Shown one piece after another: positions 16,034 to 24,319 of a stretch of DNA of 30,165 nucleotides. Numbering within the stretch: the first letter of the stretch is position 1; every line of letters begins with the position of its first letter. A program made the translations under genes and the position numbers. The notes beneath the pieces were generated by a model. It was not told where the DNA came from. It saw only the letters and a program-made list of their open reading frames with translations, and did no database searches. Source of the stretch: Fervidobacterium sp. (GTDB lineage Bacteria; Thermotogota; Thermotogae; Thermotogales; Fervidobacteriaceae); NCBI GenBank assembly GCA_003522805.1, contig DPIB01000053.1:1-30165 (forward strand), given 5' to 3'.

Positions 16034-16437
16034 ACATCGAACACCATCCTAACATATATTTGATTATCATGATACTCAATCTTTAAATCATGATATGTGA
16101 GCGCTTTAAGTTTCGTATAGATTCGCATCCTGCAGAAACCCACACAGTTTCTATTCGTGCTGAAAGGGTAATATCCCCTGTCCACTATTGAGATTATATC
16201 GTTTATGGTATCGAAGAGCACGTCTTCATTAAATTCACTTATGTTTTCATTTGTGATATTATAACATTTCTCAAGGTCTCTATGCAAATTATTTTTTTGT
16301 TCGATTACTGTATCTTCTATGCCCACTACATCTATGTTTTCTTGAATTATGGAAATCATGTCTTCAAACACTTCTTCGATGTTTTTAGCAATTATTTCAT
16401 ATGAAATGTCTGATTTATGTTCGATCTCTCGATACAA
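16030..16437 (-). CDS. Archease family protein
   Basis: 135 residues. The N-terminus YREIEHKSDISYEIIAKNIEEVF and C-terminus LKALTYHDLKIEYHDNQI ending VRMVFDV match archease. In archaea and eukaryotes archease is a cofactor that helps the RNA ligase RtcB form its guanylate intermediate. No rtcB lies in the window. The start is TTG 16437, supported by GGTGGTGA about nine bases upstream; that site overlaps the end of gyrA, whose stop is two bases away. The 3' end overlaps lexA by four bases. I recall the T. maritima orthologue TM1083 in the same gene order, so this placement is old. The middle region (about 55-75, Asn/Glu-rich) is less conserved. Confidence 0.88.
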   Translation of the reverse strand: MYREIEHKSDISYEIIAKNIEEVFEDMISIIQENIDVVGIEDTVIEQKNNLHRDLEKCYNITNENISEFNEDVLFDTINDIISIVDRGYYPFSTNRNCVGFCRMRIYTKLKALTYHDLKIEYHDNQIYVRMVFDV

Positions 16438-16439
16438 AG

Positions 16440-18917
16440 TTATTCTTCACCACCAACAACCGCAAAATCTGCAACACAATCACCACTGGCAAGGTTCATT
16501 ATCTTGACACCTTGTGCTACCCTTCCTCTAAAAGGAATATCTGAAATCTTGAATTTTATGCTGGCACCGTCTTTGGTAAACACTACGACTATTTCTTCAC
16601 CTGTAACATATGAAACTCCGACAATTGGTCCTGTCTTCTCGATTTCACTTATGTTCTTTATTCCCAACCCATCTCTGGATTGTTTTCTATATTCACTTAC
16701 TCGAGTAAGTTTTCCATAACCATTCTCCGTAATTGTTAAGATGTAGCCCGCATCGTTTTCAAGTATGGTCGATGATATGACCCTATCTTGCTCTCTCAAA
16801 CGAATCCCTCTTACTCCGGCAGCATTTCTCCCCATTGTTCTTACATTGCTGACTCCAAATCGTATACTCATACCGTATTTTGTTGAAACAAGGACAGTAC
16901 TCTTTTCCGAAGTAACTCTAAGTACAGAGACAAGTTCATCCCCTTCTTTAAATGTTATAGCCCTTATACCTTTCGAAGTGATGTTCCTGAAATCATCCAA
17001 ACTTGTACGTTTCACTATTCCATTTCTTGTAACGAAGAAGAGATCTCCCACATAGTCTGTGATGTCTATCATCGATAATATTCTCTCGCCGTCATCAAGC
17101 TTCAAATACTTCGTAACTGGTTTACCTTTTGTTGCTCTGTTACTCTCCTCCACTTCTATGTTTTCCAGTTCATAGACCTTTCCGTGCGAGGTAAAGAACA
17201 ACGTTTTGTTATGGAGTTTTGTATATAGAACTTGGGAGATGATATCATCCTCCATCAAATTAGCACCTATGGCACCCTTACCATTCCTCTTCTGCGTCCT
17301 AAATGCATTGATATCCATCAATTTCAGAAAGCCTTTTCTTGTAAGTGTGACTACGACATCTTTATTGGGAATAAGGTCTTTCTTGTCAAATTTAGCCATA
17401 GCCTCTTCATAGTCAGTTATTTCGGTGCGCCTTTCGTCCCCGTACTTATTTTTTATTTCTTCAAGTTCGTTGATTATGACATCGTAAACTTTGTAGTCTC
17501 TTACTAGTAATTCTTTCTCTTTTTCCAACCTATTTAGTATGTCACTGTATTCCTGTTGTAGATTCTGAGTTTCGAGGCTTGTCAATCGTCCGAGACGCAT
17601 GTCCAGAACGGCCTTTGCTTGCTCTTCGCTCATGTTCAATATTTCTACGAGTTGTGCTGCAGCTTCCGCTGAATCTTTCGCACCTCTCACGATGTTCACA
17701 ACTGTATCTATTGCCCTTGAAGCCTTAATCAATCCTTCAAGGATATGTGCCCTTCTGGAATCTTGCTGGTACGCATACTGAGTTCTTCTCCTAACTACGT
17801 CAAATCTATGTTTTACATATGCTTCTATTAATTGTTTCAAATTCATCAATCGAGGCTGTTTGTCAGCATCTATCACAAGGAAGTTGGCATTAAATCTCAC
17901 CTGCAAATTAGTCCTCTGATAGAGATTGTTGAGAACAACTTCCTCGTGTATGTCTTCTGGAAATTCTATTACTATCCTCAGACCATCCTTATCGCTCTCG
18001 TCTCTCAGATCCTTGACAGGAACCTCTTCTTCTTCCAAGAATCTCGCTATCCGTTCTATGAGTTCAGCTTTACTAACAGCGTAAGGGATTTCAGTGATGA
18101 TTATGCTTTTTTTCTTTCTTTCATGTCTTGTTTCCACTTTTCCTCTTACGGTAAAGCTCCCTTTTCCGGTTATGTACATCTCTCTTATACCGCTCTTGCC
18201 TATTATCATTCCACCCGTTGGAAAATCTGGTCCTTTGATGATGTCTATGAGTTGTTCAATGGAAACATCAGGATTTTTAACGCATGTAATGATTGCATCC
18301 ACAACGTCATTCAAATTGTGCGTTGGAATATTAGTTGCCATACCAACTGCTATACCACTTGCACCGTTAAGTAGTAGGTTAGGCAATTTGGCTGGCAATA
18401 CTTCTGGCTCTTGTAAGCTACCGTCGAAGTTGTCGAGCATCTTGACAGTTTGTTTATCTATATCTTCGATCATTTCATCGGCTATCTTGTGAAGCTTTGC
18501 CTCTGTATACCTCATAGCAGCTGGTGGATCCCTGTCGATTGAACCAAAGTTTCCTTGTCCTTCGACGATTGGATAGCGCATAGTCCATGGTTGTGCCATT
18601 CTTACGAGTGCATCGTATATAGAAGCATCTCCATGCGGGTGATACTTACCCATAACCTCACCGACGATACGTGCGGCCTTCTTGGATGATTTGCTATGTG
18701 CAAGGCCAAGTTCGTACATGGAGTAGATAATCCTTCTTTGAACTGGTTTAAGACCATCTCGTACGTCTGGAATTGCACGGCCGATTATGACACTCATCGA
18801 ATAACTCAAATAAGACTTGACTAGCTCATCCTCAAGAACGCGGTCAATTGTATTTGTAGAGCTCTCTGATATATTTCCATTGACATCGTTCATTCCATGC
18901 TTCATTTCCTCACTCAT
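16440..18917 (-). CDS. gyrA: DNA gyrase subunit A
   Basis: 825 residues. Breakage-reunion domain with catalytic Tyr137 in [12 protein letters not shown], and a six-bladed C-terminal DNA-wrapping domain from about residue 515. With GyrB it introduces negative supercoils using ATP. Two points are notable. The quinolone-determining segment [10 protein letters not shown] has Ala98 where E. coli has Ser83. The GyrA box that defines gyrase wrapping is QKRNGKG (542-548), not the consensus QRRGGKG. ATG 18917 follows AAGGAGGT with ideal spacing. It lies 70 bases after metG and is followed at two bases by archease. Topoisomerase IV ParC is the alternative; the box, though imperfect, and other blade motifs such as [13 protein letters not shown] favour gyrase. 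Confidence 0.93.
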   Translation of the reverse strand: MSEEMKHGMNDVNGNISESSTNTIDRVLEDELVKSYLSYSMSVIIGRAIPDVRDGLKPVQRRIIYSMYELGLAHSKSSKKAARIVGEVMGKYHPHGDASIYDALVRMAQPWTMRYPIVEGQGNFGSIDRDPPAAMRYTEAKLHKIADEMIEDIDKQTVKMLDNFDGSLQEPEVLPAKLPNLLLNGASGIAVGMATNIPTHNLNDVVDAIITCVKNPDVSIEQLIDIIKGPDFPTGGMIIGKSGIREMYITGKGSFTVRGKVETRHERKKKSIIITEIPYAVSKAELIERIARFLEEEEVPVKDLRDESDKDGLRIVIEFPEDIHEEVVLNNLYQRTNLQVRFNANFLVIDADKQPRLMNLKQLIEAYVKHRFDVVRRRTQYAYQQDSRRAHILEGLIKASRAIDTVVNIVRGAKDSAEAAAQLVEILNMSEEQAKAVLDMRLGRLTSLETQNLQQEYSDILNRLEKEKELLVRDYKVYDVIINELEEIKNKYGDERRTEITDYEEAMAKFDKKDLIPNKDVVVTLTRKGFLKLMDINAFRTQKRNGKGAIGANLMEDDIISQVLYTKLHNKTLFFTSHGKVYELENIEVEESNRATKGKPVTKYLKLDDGERILSMIDITDYVGDLFFVTRNGIVKRTSLDDFRNITSKGIRAITFKEGDELVSVLRVTSEKSTVLVSTKYGMSIRFGVSNVRTMGRNAAGVRGIRLREQDRVISSTILENDAGYILTITENGYGKLTRVSEYRKQSRDGLGIKNISEIEKTGPIVGVSYVTGEEIVVVFTKDGASIKFKISDIPFRGRVAQGVKIMNLASGDCVADFAVVGGEE

Positions 18918-18987
18918 TGATATACCTCCTTACTAACCCATCGCAAATAGACCGATAACTACTTCATTTAACGTTTACCAAAAAAAA

Positions 18988-20946
18988 TCAAGAAATCTTT
19001 GCACCAGGTTCGATATCGCCTAATACTGTTAATAATCTAAGCTGACCATCTTTCTTAGCTGCAAGCAACATCCCCTTTGACTCTATACCCATCAGTTTTG
19101 CAGGTTTGAGATTCGCCACGACGATTATCAATTTTCCAACAAGTTCTTCTGGGTTATAGTACTGAGCTATTCCAGCAACTATCTGCCTTTTGCCAAGATC
19201 ACCAAGATCTATCTGTAATTTGACCAATTTCTCTGATTTTTGCACTTTTTCAGCTTCGACTATTTTTGCAACTCTTAAATCTAATTTTTTGAAGGTATCG
19301 ATGTCTATCAGTTCTTCCGTTGTTACCACATTTACGCTCGGATTTGTGTTTTCATTCATCTCCACCTTTTCTTCAACACTACTCACGTTTGTCAGCCTTA
19401 CCCCAACATCTATCTCGGATTTGTCCATCTTCTTGAATAATGGTTCACCATGTATAATCTGCTTACCTTTAAGGTTATCCCATCCCTGCAAAGTCTCATG
19501 TGTGAACCTCGGTTCTATGGAAAGTCTTCTGTATACTTCAGCAGAAGAATCGGGCATAATCGGGGAGATAAGTGTAGCAACTTTCATTATGTTCTCTGTC
19601 ACAAGGGCAAGAATCGTACCAAGCCTTTCTTTGTTCCCTTCCTTTGCAATTATCCAAGGATGAGTTTCGTCAAAATACTTGTTAAGTAAAGAGATGAATT
19701 GCCATAATCTATCAACTGCATCCGTAATTTCAAGGTTGTCCATAAGTTCTATATAACTAGCTTCGGCCTTTTCATATTCTTCAATGAGTTTCCTGTCGAT
19801 GTCTTCCAATGCACCGATTTCAGGCATCCGCGAATCAAAATGCTTCTGAATCATTGCGAGCGTACGATGCAACAAATTACCGTAGTCGTTTGCCAGATCA
19901 GAGTTTAAACGCTTTATAAGGTTCTCTTCAGAAAAATCGCCGTCTCTACCAAACATTATGTCTCGCACAAGATAATACCTGACAACATCGTTGCCATATC
20001 TGTTAACATATTCTCTAGGGTCTATTGCGTTTCCAAGAGATTTGCTTATCTTTTGTCCATTCACCGTTAACCATCCGTGGGCATATATTTTTTTTGGCAA
20101 AGGCAGACCAACGGACATCAACATTGCTGGCCAGATCAGACTGTGAAATCTGTTAATTTCCTTGCCTATCAGATGTACATCAGCTGGCCACCATTTGTTG
20201 AACATTTCTGGATTATCTGGATAACCAATTGCTGAAACGTAGTTTATCAATGCATCTACCCATACGTATATCACATGTTGTGGATCGGCGGGTAATGGAA
20301 TGCCCCACTTCAAGGTAGTTCTAGTTATCGACAAATCCCTTAGCCCAGATTCAAGTATCCTTAGCATCTCATTTCTTCTAAAATCTGGTTCAACAAATTT
20401 GGGATTTTCATTGAATAACTTCAGAAGAGGCCCATTATACTTCGAAAGCCTAAAGAAATAGTTTTCCTCCTCAATTAGTCGAACTTCTCTCTTACAAGAT
20501 GGACACAATTTGTGACCATGCTCGTCAACCTCTAGCTCGTCTTCACCCCAATAAGTTTCACAAGGTACACAATACCATCCTTGATAAATTCCTTTATATA
20601 GGTCACCATTTTCAAGCATCTTAGAAACGAAATACTGAACCGTCCTAACATGTGCTTCATCCGTAGTTCTTACGAAATAATCGTTTGTTATACCAAGATC
20701 TTTCCACAGTTGTTTGAATTTTCCGGCTATTTCATCGCATAGTTGCTTTGGTTCTATCCCTCTTTCTCGTGCAGCTTGCTCGATCTTTTGACCATGTTCA
20801 TCGGTACCAGTTAGGTAAAACACATCATATCCCATCATTCTCTTATATCGTGCAATTACGTCGCCGATAATAGTAGTATAGGAGCTTCCAATGTGAGGCT
20901 CTGCGTTAACGTAGTATATGGCTGTTGTTATATAGAATTTCTTCAC
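18988..20946 (-). CDS. metG: Methionyl-tRNA synthetase with C-terminal tRNA-binding domain
   Basis: 652 residues. Class I synthetase that charges tRNA-Met. The HIGH motif is present as HIGS near residue 18, the zinc knuckle has CVPC and CPSC (about residues 126-149), and the KMSKS loop appears as KISKS in NGQKISKSLGN. The C-terminal about 105 residues (FKKLDLRVAKIVEAEKV to MLLAA) are an EMAP-II/Trbp111-type oligonucleotide-binding domain that dimerises and grips tRNA. A Glu/Val/Asn-rich linker precedes it. GTG 20946 lies seven bases after GGAGGTG. It is the first gene of the long minus-strand run, with an extended -10 promoter at 21017-21025. No T-box or S-box leader is visible in the 70-base leader. 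Confidence 0.96.
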   Translation of the reverse strand: MKKFYITTAIYYVNAEPHIGSSYTTIIGDVIARYKRMMGYDVFYLTGTDEHGQKIEQAARERGIEPKQLCDEIAGKFKQLWKDLGITNDYFVRTTDEAHVRTVQYFVSKMLENGDLYKGIYQGWYCVPCETYWGEDELEVDEHGHKLCPSCKREVRLIEEENYFFRLSKYNGPLLKLFNENPKFVEPDFRRNEMLRILESGLRDLSITRTTLKWGIPLPADPQHVIYVWVDALINYVSAIGYPDNPEMFNKWWPADVHLIGKEINRFHSLIWPAMLMSVGLPLPKKIYAHGWLTVNGQKISKSLGNAIDPREYVNRYGNDVVRYYLVRDIMFGRDGDFSEENLIKRLNSDLANDYGNLLHRTLAMIQKHFDSRMPEIGALEDIDRKLIEEYEKAEASYIELMDNLEITDAVDRLWQFISLLNKYFDETHPWIIAKEGNKERLGTILALVTENIMKVATLISPIMPDSSAEVYRRLSIEPRFTHETLQGWDNLKGKQIIHGEPLFKKMDKSEIDVGVRLTNVSSVEEKVEMNENTNPSVNVVTTEELIDIDTFKKLDLRVAKIVEAEKVQKSEKLVKLQIDLGDLGKRQIVAGIAQYYNPEELVGKLIIVVANLKPAKLMGIESKGMLLAAKKDGQLRLLTVLGDIEPGAKIS

Positions 20947-21016
20947 AATGCGACACCTCCGAATGCTTTACCGAGTGCTTTACTTCTCTCATTTAATATG
21001 TTTTGTCCTCTTATAA

Positions 21017-21025
21017 ATTATACCA
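21017..21025 (-). promoter_or_regulatory. Extended -10 promoter of metG operon
   Basis: Minus-strand TGGTATAAT: consensus TATAAT (21022-21017) preceded by the TGn extension. No good -35 hexamer is visible at 16-18 bases, which extended -10 promoters tolerate. Predicted leader about 60-65 bases. Confidence 0.5.
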
Positions 21026-21152
21026 CATTACCGACCAACATATGTGAAGAATTAGAAAATATTACCGTAACAAATATCGTTAGCTACGATTGAACTTATG
21101 CTGAAATTGGATGCTTTTACTTGTCAAGATAGCAACTCAAAGTGCAAGACAA

Positions 21153-21173
21153 AGGGTGGCATAAAGCCACCCT
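21153..21173 (-). terminator. Intrinsic terminator for the LysM protein transcript
   Basis: AGGGTGGC/GCCACCCT 8-bp stem with a 5-base loop. Read on the minus strand it is followed by TTGTCTTGC. It lies about 250 bases beyond the stop of the LysM-protein gene, with the IS-like element between, as if the element had inserted into an existing 3' untranslated region. Confidence 0.6.
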
Positions 21174-21259
21174 GATGGAAGTTATTGTTTCGAATTTTTA
21201 ACACATATCATGCCTATGTATATATTATTATCCCTACCTCTCAGGACTGTTTAGACCCA

Positions 21260-21403
21260 TACGACAGAATCTACACTTAGAGCTTGAGTAGTACTCAAAA
21301 GCATGACCTGTCTAACATAGCCCGACGGTTTTACAACCTTGGTTGAGGGTAGTCAACCAAGGCTTTGACAAGCCTTCACCTCTATAGGCCGTAGATAGTT
21401 GAC
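21260..21403 (+). mobile_element. Decayed IS200/IS605-like terminal element (solo end), hairpin rich
   Basis: The last about 37 bases, read inward from 21403 on the minus strand, match those at 30061 at about 29 of 37 positions, including GTCAACTA, ATAGAGG and GGCTTGT. Nested stems are visible: TTGAGT/ACTCAA (21284-21298), a 10-bp stem CCTTGGTTGA/TCAACCAAGG (21337-21362), and AAGGCTT/AAGCCTT (21359-21376). Read on the plus strand the end resembles the right end of IS200/IS605 TnpB elements, where hairpin, GTAGTTGAC and flank correspond to the omega-RNA scaffold and guide. No transposase gene remains, only a possible short TnpB-like tail. The inner boundary is approximate. Strand assignment rests on motif resemblance from memory. 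Confidence 0.5.
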
Positions 21404-21421
21404 ATTTACGCTCTTTATGAC

Positions 21422-23197
21422 TTAATCTTCATACTCAAATAATTCCTTTAGTGGTGGAATAAGGTCTAAATACCTCTTATAATATTTGAGTTTCCAACCT
21501 GGCCTTATAAGATTGATATCCTTTATTATCGGATTCAACTGCAACAATTCATCTTCAGGAACTGCTAACCTGTAAGCAATTTGTCTGAATGTATCTCCTG
21601 GTTGAATCGTATACTCTAATCCGACGTATATCGACCTATTCATATCTTCTTGCAAGTCGATCGTTTCTCCACCAATAATCTCTTTGATGTTTTCAAAAAC
21701 GATATTGGTGACTGGCACTTCGAAATCCTTTACAACTGTACCTGAAAGTATAGGATTGTTGCCATATGTCCTGACTGATGGTACAGATACGAAGAATTCG
21801 TCATTATCACTGACTGGTTTACCGGCAAAGTAGAGCTTCTTGATACTTCCTTCGTTTATGACGTTCTGATACTCGATATTTTCAAAAAGATCCACAATCC
21901 AGGGCTCTTTAGACACAACAGAACTAAAAATTATCCTGCTGTCGCTGAATTTTATGTATTTCGAGTATGCCAATATAAGGTTCTTAATATCCCTTCCAGT
22001 CATTCTTACCAGCTTTACTGTGGATGTCTTGCCAACCATCTTATAAATATCTTTTCGTGTTACCTTCCCTTCTGCTAAACCTCCATAGTTTGGATTAAAT
22101 ACATTCCATATGCCTATGCTTGCTTTGGTATAATCGATGATTGACTTATTCACTATCTCTGTTATCAGATTATCTTCAAGGATTGCCATATATTTGTGAA
22201 ATCCGACAGTTATGGCAGAATCAAGGAAACTTTCGTCAAGCCATTTTTCAACGAGGGTTTCATATTGCTCGACCCAAGAAAGCACTTGTTGTGAAATCTC
22301 GACTTTTGACATTTCCACATTTTTGATACCGATGTTTGAAATCGTCCACTTATTCGAAGATTTGCTGAGTTCTATGCTTATCTCGTTCACTGAAGAACCA
22401 GCAGAACCGGGTATAGAAAATGCCTTCTTGCCTTTTGTTCCGGTATAAACAATAGACTGATTACCAAAAAGGAATACGTCTACATCCTTTTCGAATTCTT
22501 TAACAAGCTTGTCACCTATATTCAACTCACTCTGAAGTGCAATTTTGTTTCCAGAAACAGGATCGTTGGTTATTCCACCACTTGTTGCAAGAATGATAAT
22601 GTCCGGTTTGATTTCTTTCTTCAGCTTGTCCAGTTTTTCTTTTATAACTTTTATCTGATCATCAAACGTCAGTCCACCGTAGTTGGGTGTAACACCAATA
22701 GTAGCAACTTTGAGCCCATTTGGGAGAACTTTAACGTAGTAAGTGTAGGTCTTAGCTTTCTGAAGTCCTTTCACATTTCCTGCCAATACATAACCCTTAA
22801 GCTTCCCTATCAAACTCTCCAGTTTATCCTGGCCAAGCGATAACTCGAAAGTTCCTGGTACGAAGACATCATATCCAATCTGGTTGAAAAGGGTGATTAT
22901 AGGATTCTCATCCTTATCGATGTAGTAATCGCCAAATGGACTTCCACAAACTAAGTTACCCGTGTCAACCAAAAGCAAATCTTGATTATTTGCCTTCAGT
23001 TTTTGGACATACGAATAGACAGAAATCAACCCTTTGGCTTCATACGTATCGGTGAAATAATTATACGGTACCACATTTCCATATATGTTGGAAGTGTGAA
23101 CGACAACTACACTTGCCTTGGTAGGTGAACTTGTTGCACCTAAGGCTAAAATAGCAAATAAAGATAGAAACAAAATACTCATCAAAGACTTTTTCAT
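21422..23197 (-). CDS. Exported 5'-nucleotidase-fold protein with LysM domain, predicted catalytically dead
   Basis: 591 residues. A signal peptide covers about 1-20. A calcineurin-like/5'-nucleotidase N-terminal domain follows (about 28-290), then a 5'-nucleotidase C-terminal domain (about 340-520: NPNYGGLAEGKVTRKDIY, LVRMTGRDIKNLI) and a C-terminal LysM (YTIQPGDTFRQIAYRLAV) that should bind peptidoglycan. The usual metal ligands are replaced: TND-HG is TSNIYG, GD is GN in VDTGNLVCG, GNHE is GTFE, the motif-IV histidine is Ser in LATSGG, and GHTH is GNQS. I therefore expect no metallophosphatase activity. A wall-anchored binding or structural role is more likely. It starts at ATG 23197 after GAGGAGGGAAG, with the ATG overlapping the stop of a broken upstream frame. 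Confidence 0.85.
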   Translation of the reverse strand: MKKSLMSILFLSLFAILALGATSSPTKASVVVVHTSNIYGNVVPYNYFTDTYEAKGLISVYSYVQKLKANNQDLLLVDTGNLVCGSPFGDYYIDKDENPIITLFNQIGYDVFVPGTFELSLGQDKLESLIGKLKGYVLAGNVKGLQKAKTYTYYVKVLPNGLKVATIGVTPNYGGLTFDDQIKVIKEKLDKLKKEIKPDIIILATSGGITNDPVSGNKIALQSELNIGDKLVKEFEKDVDVFLFGNQSIVYTGTKGKKAFSIPGSAGSSVNEISIELSKSSNKWTISNIGIKNVEMSKVEISQQVLSWVEQYETLVEKWLDESFLDSAITVGFHKYMAILEDNLITEIVNKSIIDYTKASIGIWNVFNPNYGGLAEGKVTRKDIYKMVGKTSTVKLVRMTGRDIKNLILAYSKYIKFSDSRIIFSSVVSKEPWIVDLFENIEYQNVINEGSIKKLYFAGKPVSDNDEFFVSVPSVRTYGNNPILSGTVVKDFEVPVTNIVFENIKEIIGGETIDLQEDMNRSIYVGLEYTIQPGDTFRQIAYRLAVPEDELLQLNPIIKDINLIRPGWKLKYYKRYLDLIPPLKELFEYED

Positions 23198-23388
23198 GTT
23201 CTTCCCTCCTCTTCCATCAATTTTTTATAGCAGTCCTTACATGCTGTAATGTACTTTTCCTTACCACCTATATCTATTATGCCACCATTACTCTTTTTCT
23301 TGTAAGAAAGCGTACCAAGTCATTTTTCCAGTTCTTTGCAAGATATACACCTCCGTATTTGTCTAGATCTTATTAAGATGTACCTCAT
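23194..23388 (-). pseudogene. Broken zinc-ribbon-like small gene
   Basis: A 65-codon frame from ATG 23388 to TGA 23194, interrupted by an in-frame TGA at 23322-23320 (codon 23). The translation has two CxxC pairs about 36 residues apart (RRCISCKELEK before the stop, YITACKDCYKKLMEEEG at the end) and IIDIGGKEKY between, the look of a small zinc ribbon. Its final TGA overlaps the ATG of the LysM-protein gene (ATGA), as expected of a translationally coupled gene. The stop lies beside a run of five A residues, so a point mutation or sequencing error is possible. No start codon allows the second half alone. Family unknown; the reading is my own translation. Confidence 0.42.
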
Positions 23389-23444
23389 CAAACTATGGAT
23401 AAATGGAACACTATAACTTCTTATTCTAGAACTTTTGATTGATT

Positions 23445-23474
23445 TTGAGAAAATCTGTAAATTTCTGATATAAT
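23445..23474 (+). promoter_or_regulatory. tatD-ruvA promoter
   Basis: TTGAGA at 23445-23450 and TATAAT at 23469-23474, 18-base spacer. Transcription would start near 23481, leaving a leader of only about 14 bases made of A6G7 before the first ATG. Confidence 0.65.
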
Positions 23475-23494
23475 TATATCAAAAAAGGGGGGGT

Positions 23495-24319
23495 ATGTAT
23501 AGATTGAATGAAAAAAATGGAATGAGAATTCTAACAGATACTCATTCTCATTTGCATATGAAACAGTTCGATCCTGATAGAGTGAGCGTTCTAGAAAGAG
23601 CAAAGAAACTGGCGTTGATTGTAAATGTGTCAACAAATCTTTGTGATATAGATGATACTATAGAAATAGCGAATTCATGCGAGAATATTTTTGCAGCAAT
23701 CGGTATCCATCCACATGATTCTGGGAACGTCGATAAAGACTATTTAAATATAATTGAGCAGAAAGTTATTGCACAGAAAAGAAGTAAGAGAATAGTCGCT
23801 ATCGGTGAAATCGGGCTAGACTATTTTAGGAACATATCGCCTATTGATATTCAAAAGAAAGTATTTGCGGAACAACTAATGCTTGCGCAAGCAATAGACT
23901 TACCAGTAGTCCTTCACATAAGAGAGGCCTATGAAGATGTTTACGATATACTCGAAACTGTTGGAGTACCTGAAAAAAGAGGTATAGTTCATGCATTCAG
24001 CAGTGATGAGAATTGGGCAAAGAAATTCGTTAGACTGGGCTTCAAGATAGGTATAGGCGGGCCAATCACATATCCGAAAAACGATTTGCTAAGAAATGTG
24101 GTCAAAATAGTAGGCATAGAGAACATAGTTACTGAAACAGACTGTCCATATCTACCACCACAACAGTACAGAGGTAAGCGTAATGAACCAATTTACGTCT
24201 CTTGCGTTGTGAATATGCTAAATGAGATATTTGCAAGTGACGTTTCTGAGCAATTGCTAAGAAATGCATTAGAGGTATTTGGACTTATCAAACTCAATCG
24301 AGTTGATACAAATGATTGA
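23495..24319 (+). CDS. tatD: TatD-family metal-dependent deoxyribonuclease
   Basis: 274 residues if the ATG at 23495 is used. TIM-barrel hydrolase: the HxH pair is in DTHSHLH (His17, His19), the bridging Glu in IGEIGLDYF, further His in VVLHIREA and IVHAFSS, and the last Asp in TETDCPYLPP. TatD enzymes act as 3'-5' exonucleases in DNA repair or degradation. The start is uncertain because a G7 run touches ATG 23495; TTG 23504 and ATG 23522 are in frame, and homologues typically begin around the third. It is first in a plus-strand run and overlaps ruvA by eight bases, linking two DNA-metabolism genes. Confidence 0.92.
   Translation: MYRLNEKNGMRILTDTHSHLHMKQFDPDRVSVLERAKKLALIVNVSTNLCDIDDTIEIANSCENIFAAIGIHPHDSGNVDKDYLNIIEQKVIAQKRSKRIVAIGEIGLDYFRNISPIDIQKKVFAEQLMLAQAIDLPVVLHIREAYEDVYDILETVGVPEKRGIVHAFSSDENWAKKFVRLGFKIGIGGPITYPKNDLLRNVVKIVGIENIVTETDCPYLPPQQYRGKRNEPIYVSCVVNMLNEIFASDVSEQLLRNALEVFGLIKLNRVDTND

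Larger units (their letters stand above)
20947..21421. other. Intergenic region between metG and the LysM protein gene
   Basis: This 475-base gap holds the metG promoter (21017-21025), a minus-strand terminator (21153-21173) and a hairpin-rich element related to the one at 30061 (about 21260-21403). Between 21030 and 21150 nothing beyond AT-rich DNA is evident; 21175-21255 is likewise unassigned. Confidence 0.6.

Noticed and set aside
17832..18374. 180-codon plus-strand frame inside gyrA
   Set aside because: Antisense to conserved gyrA coding sequence with a low-complexity Phe/Tyr/Ser composition.
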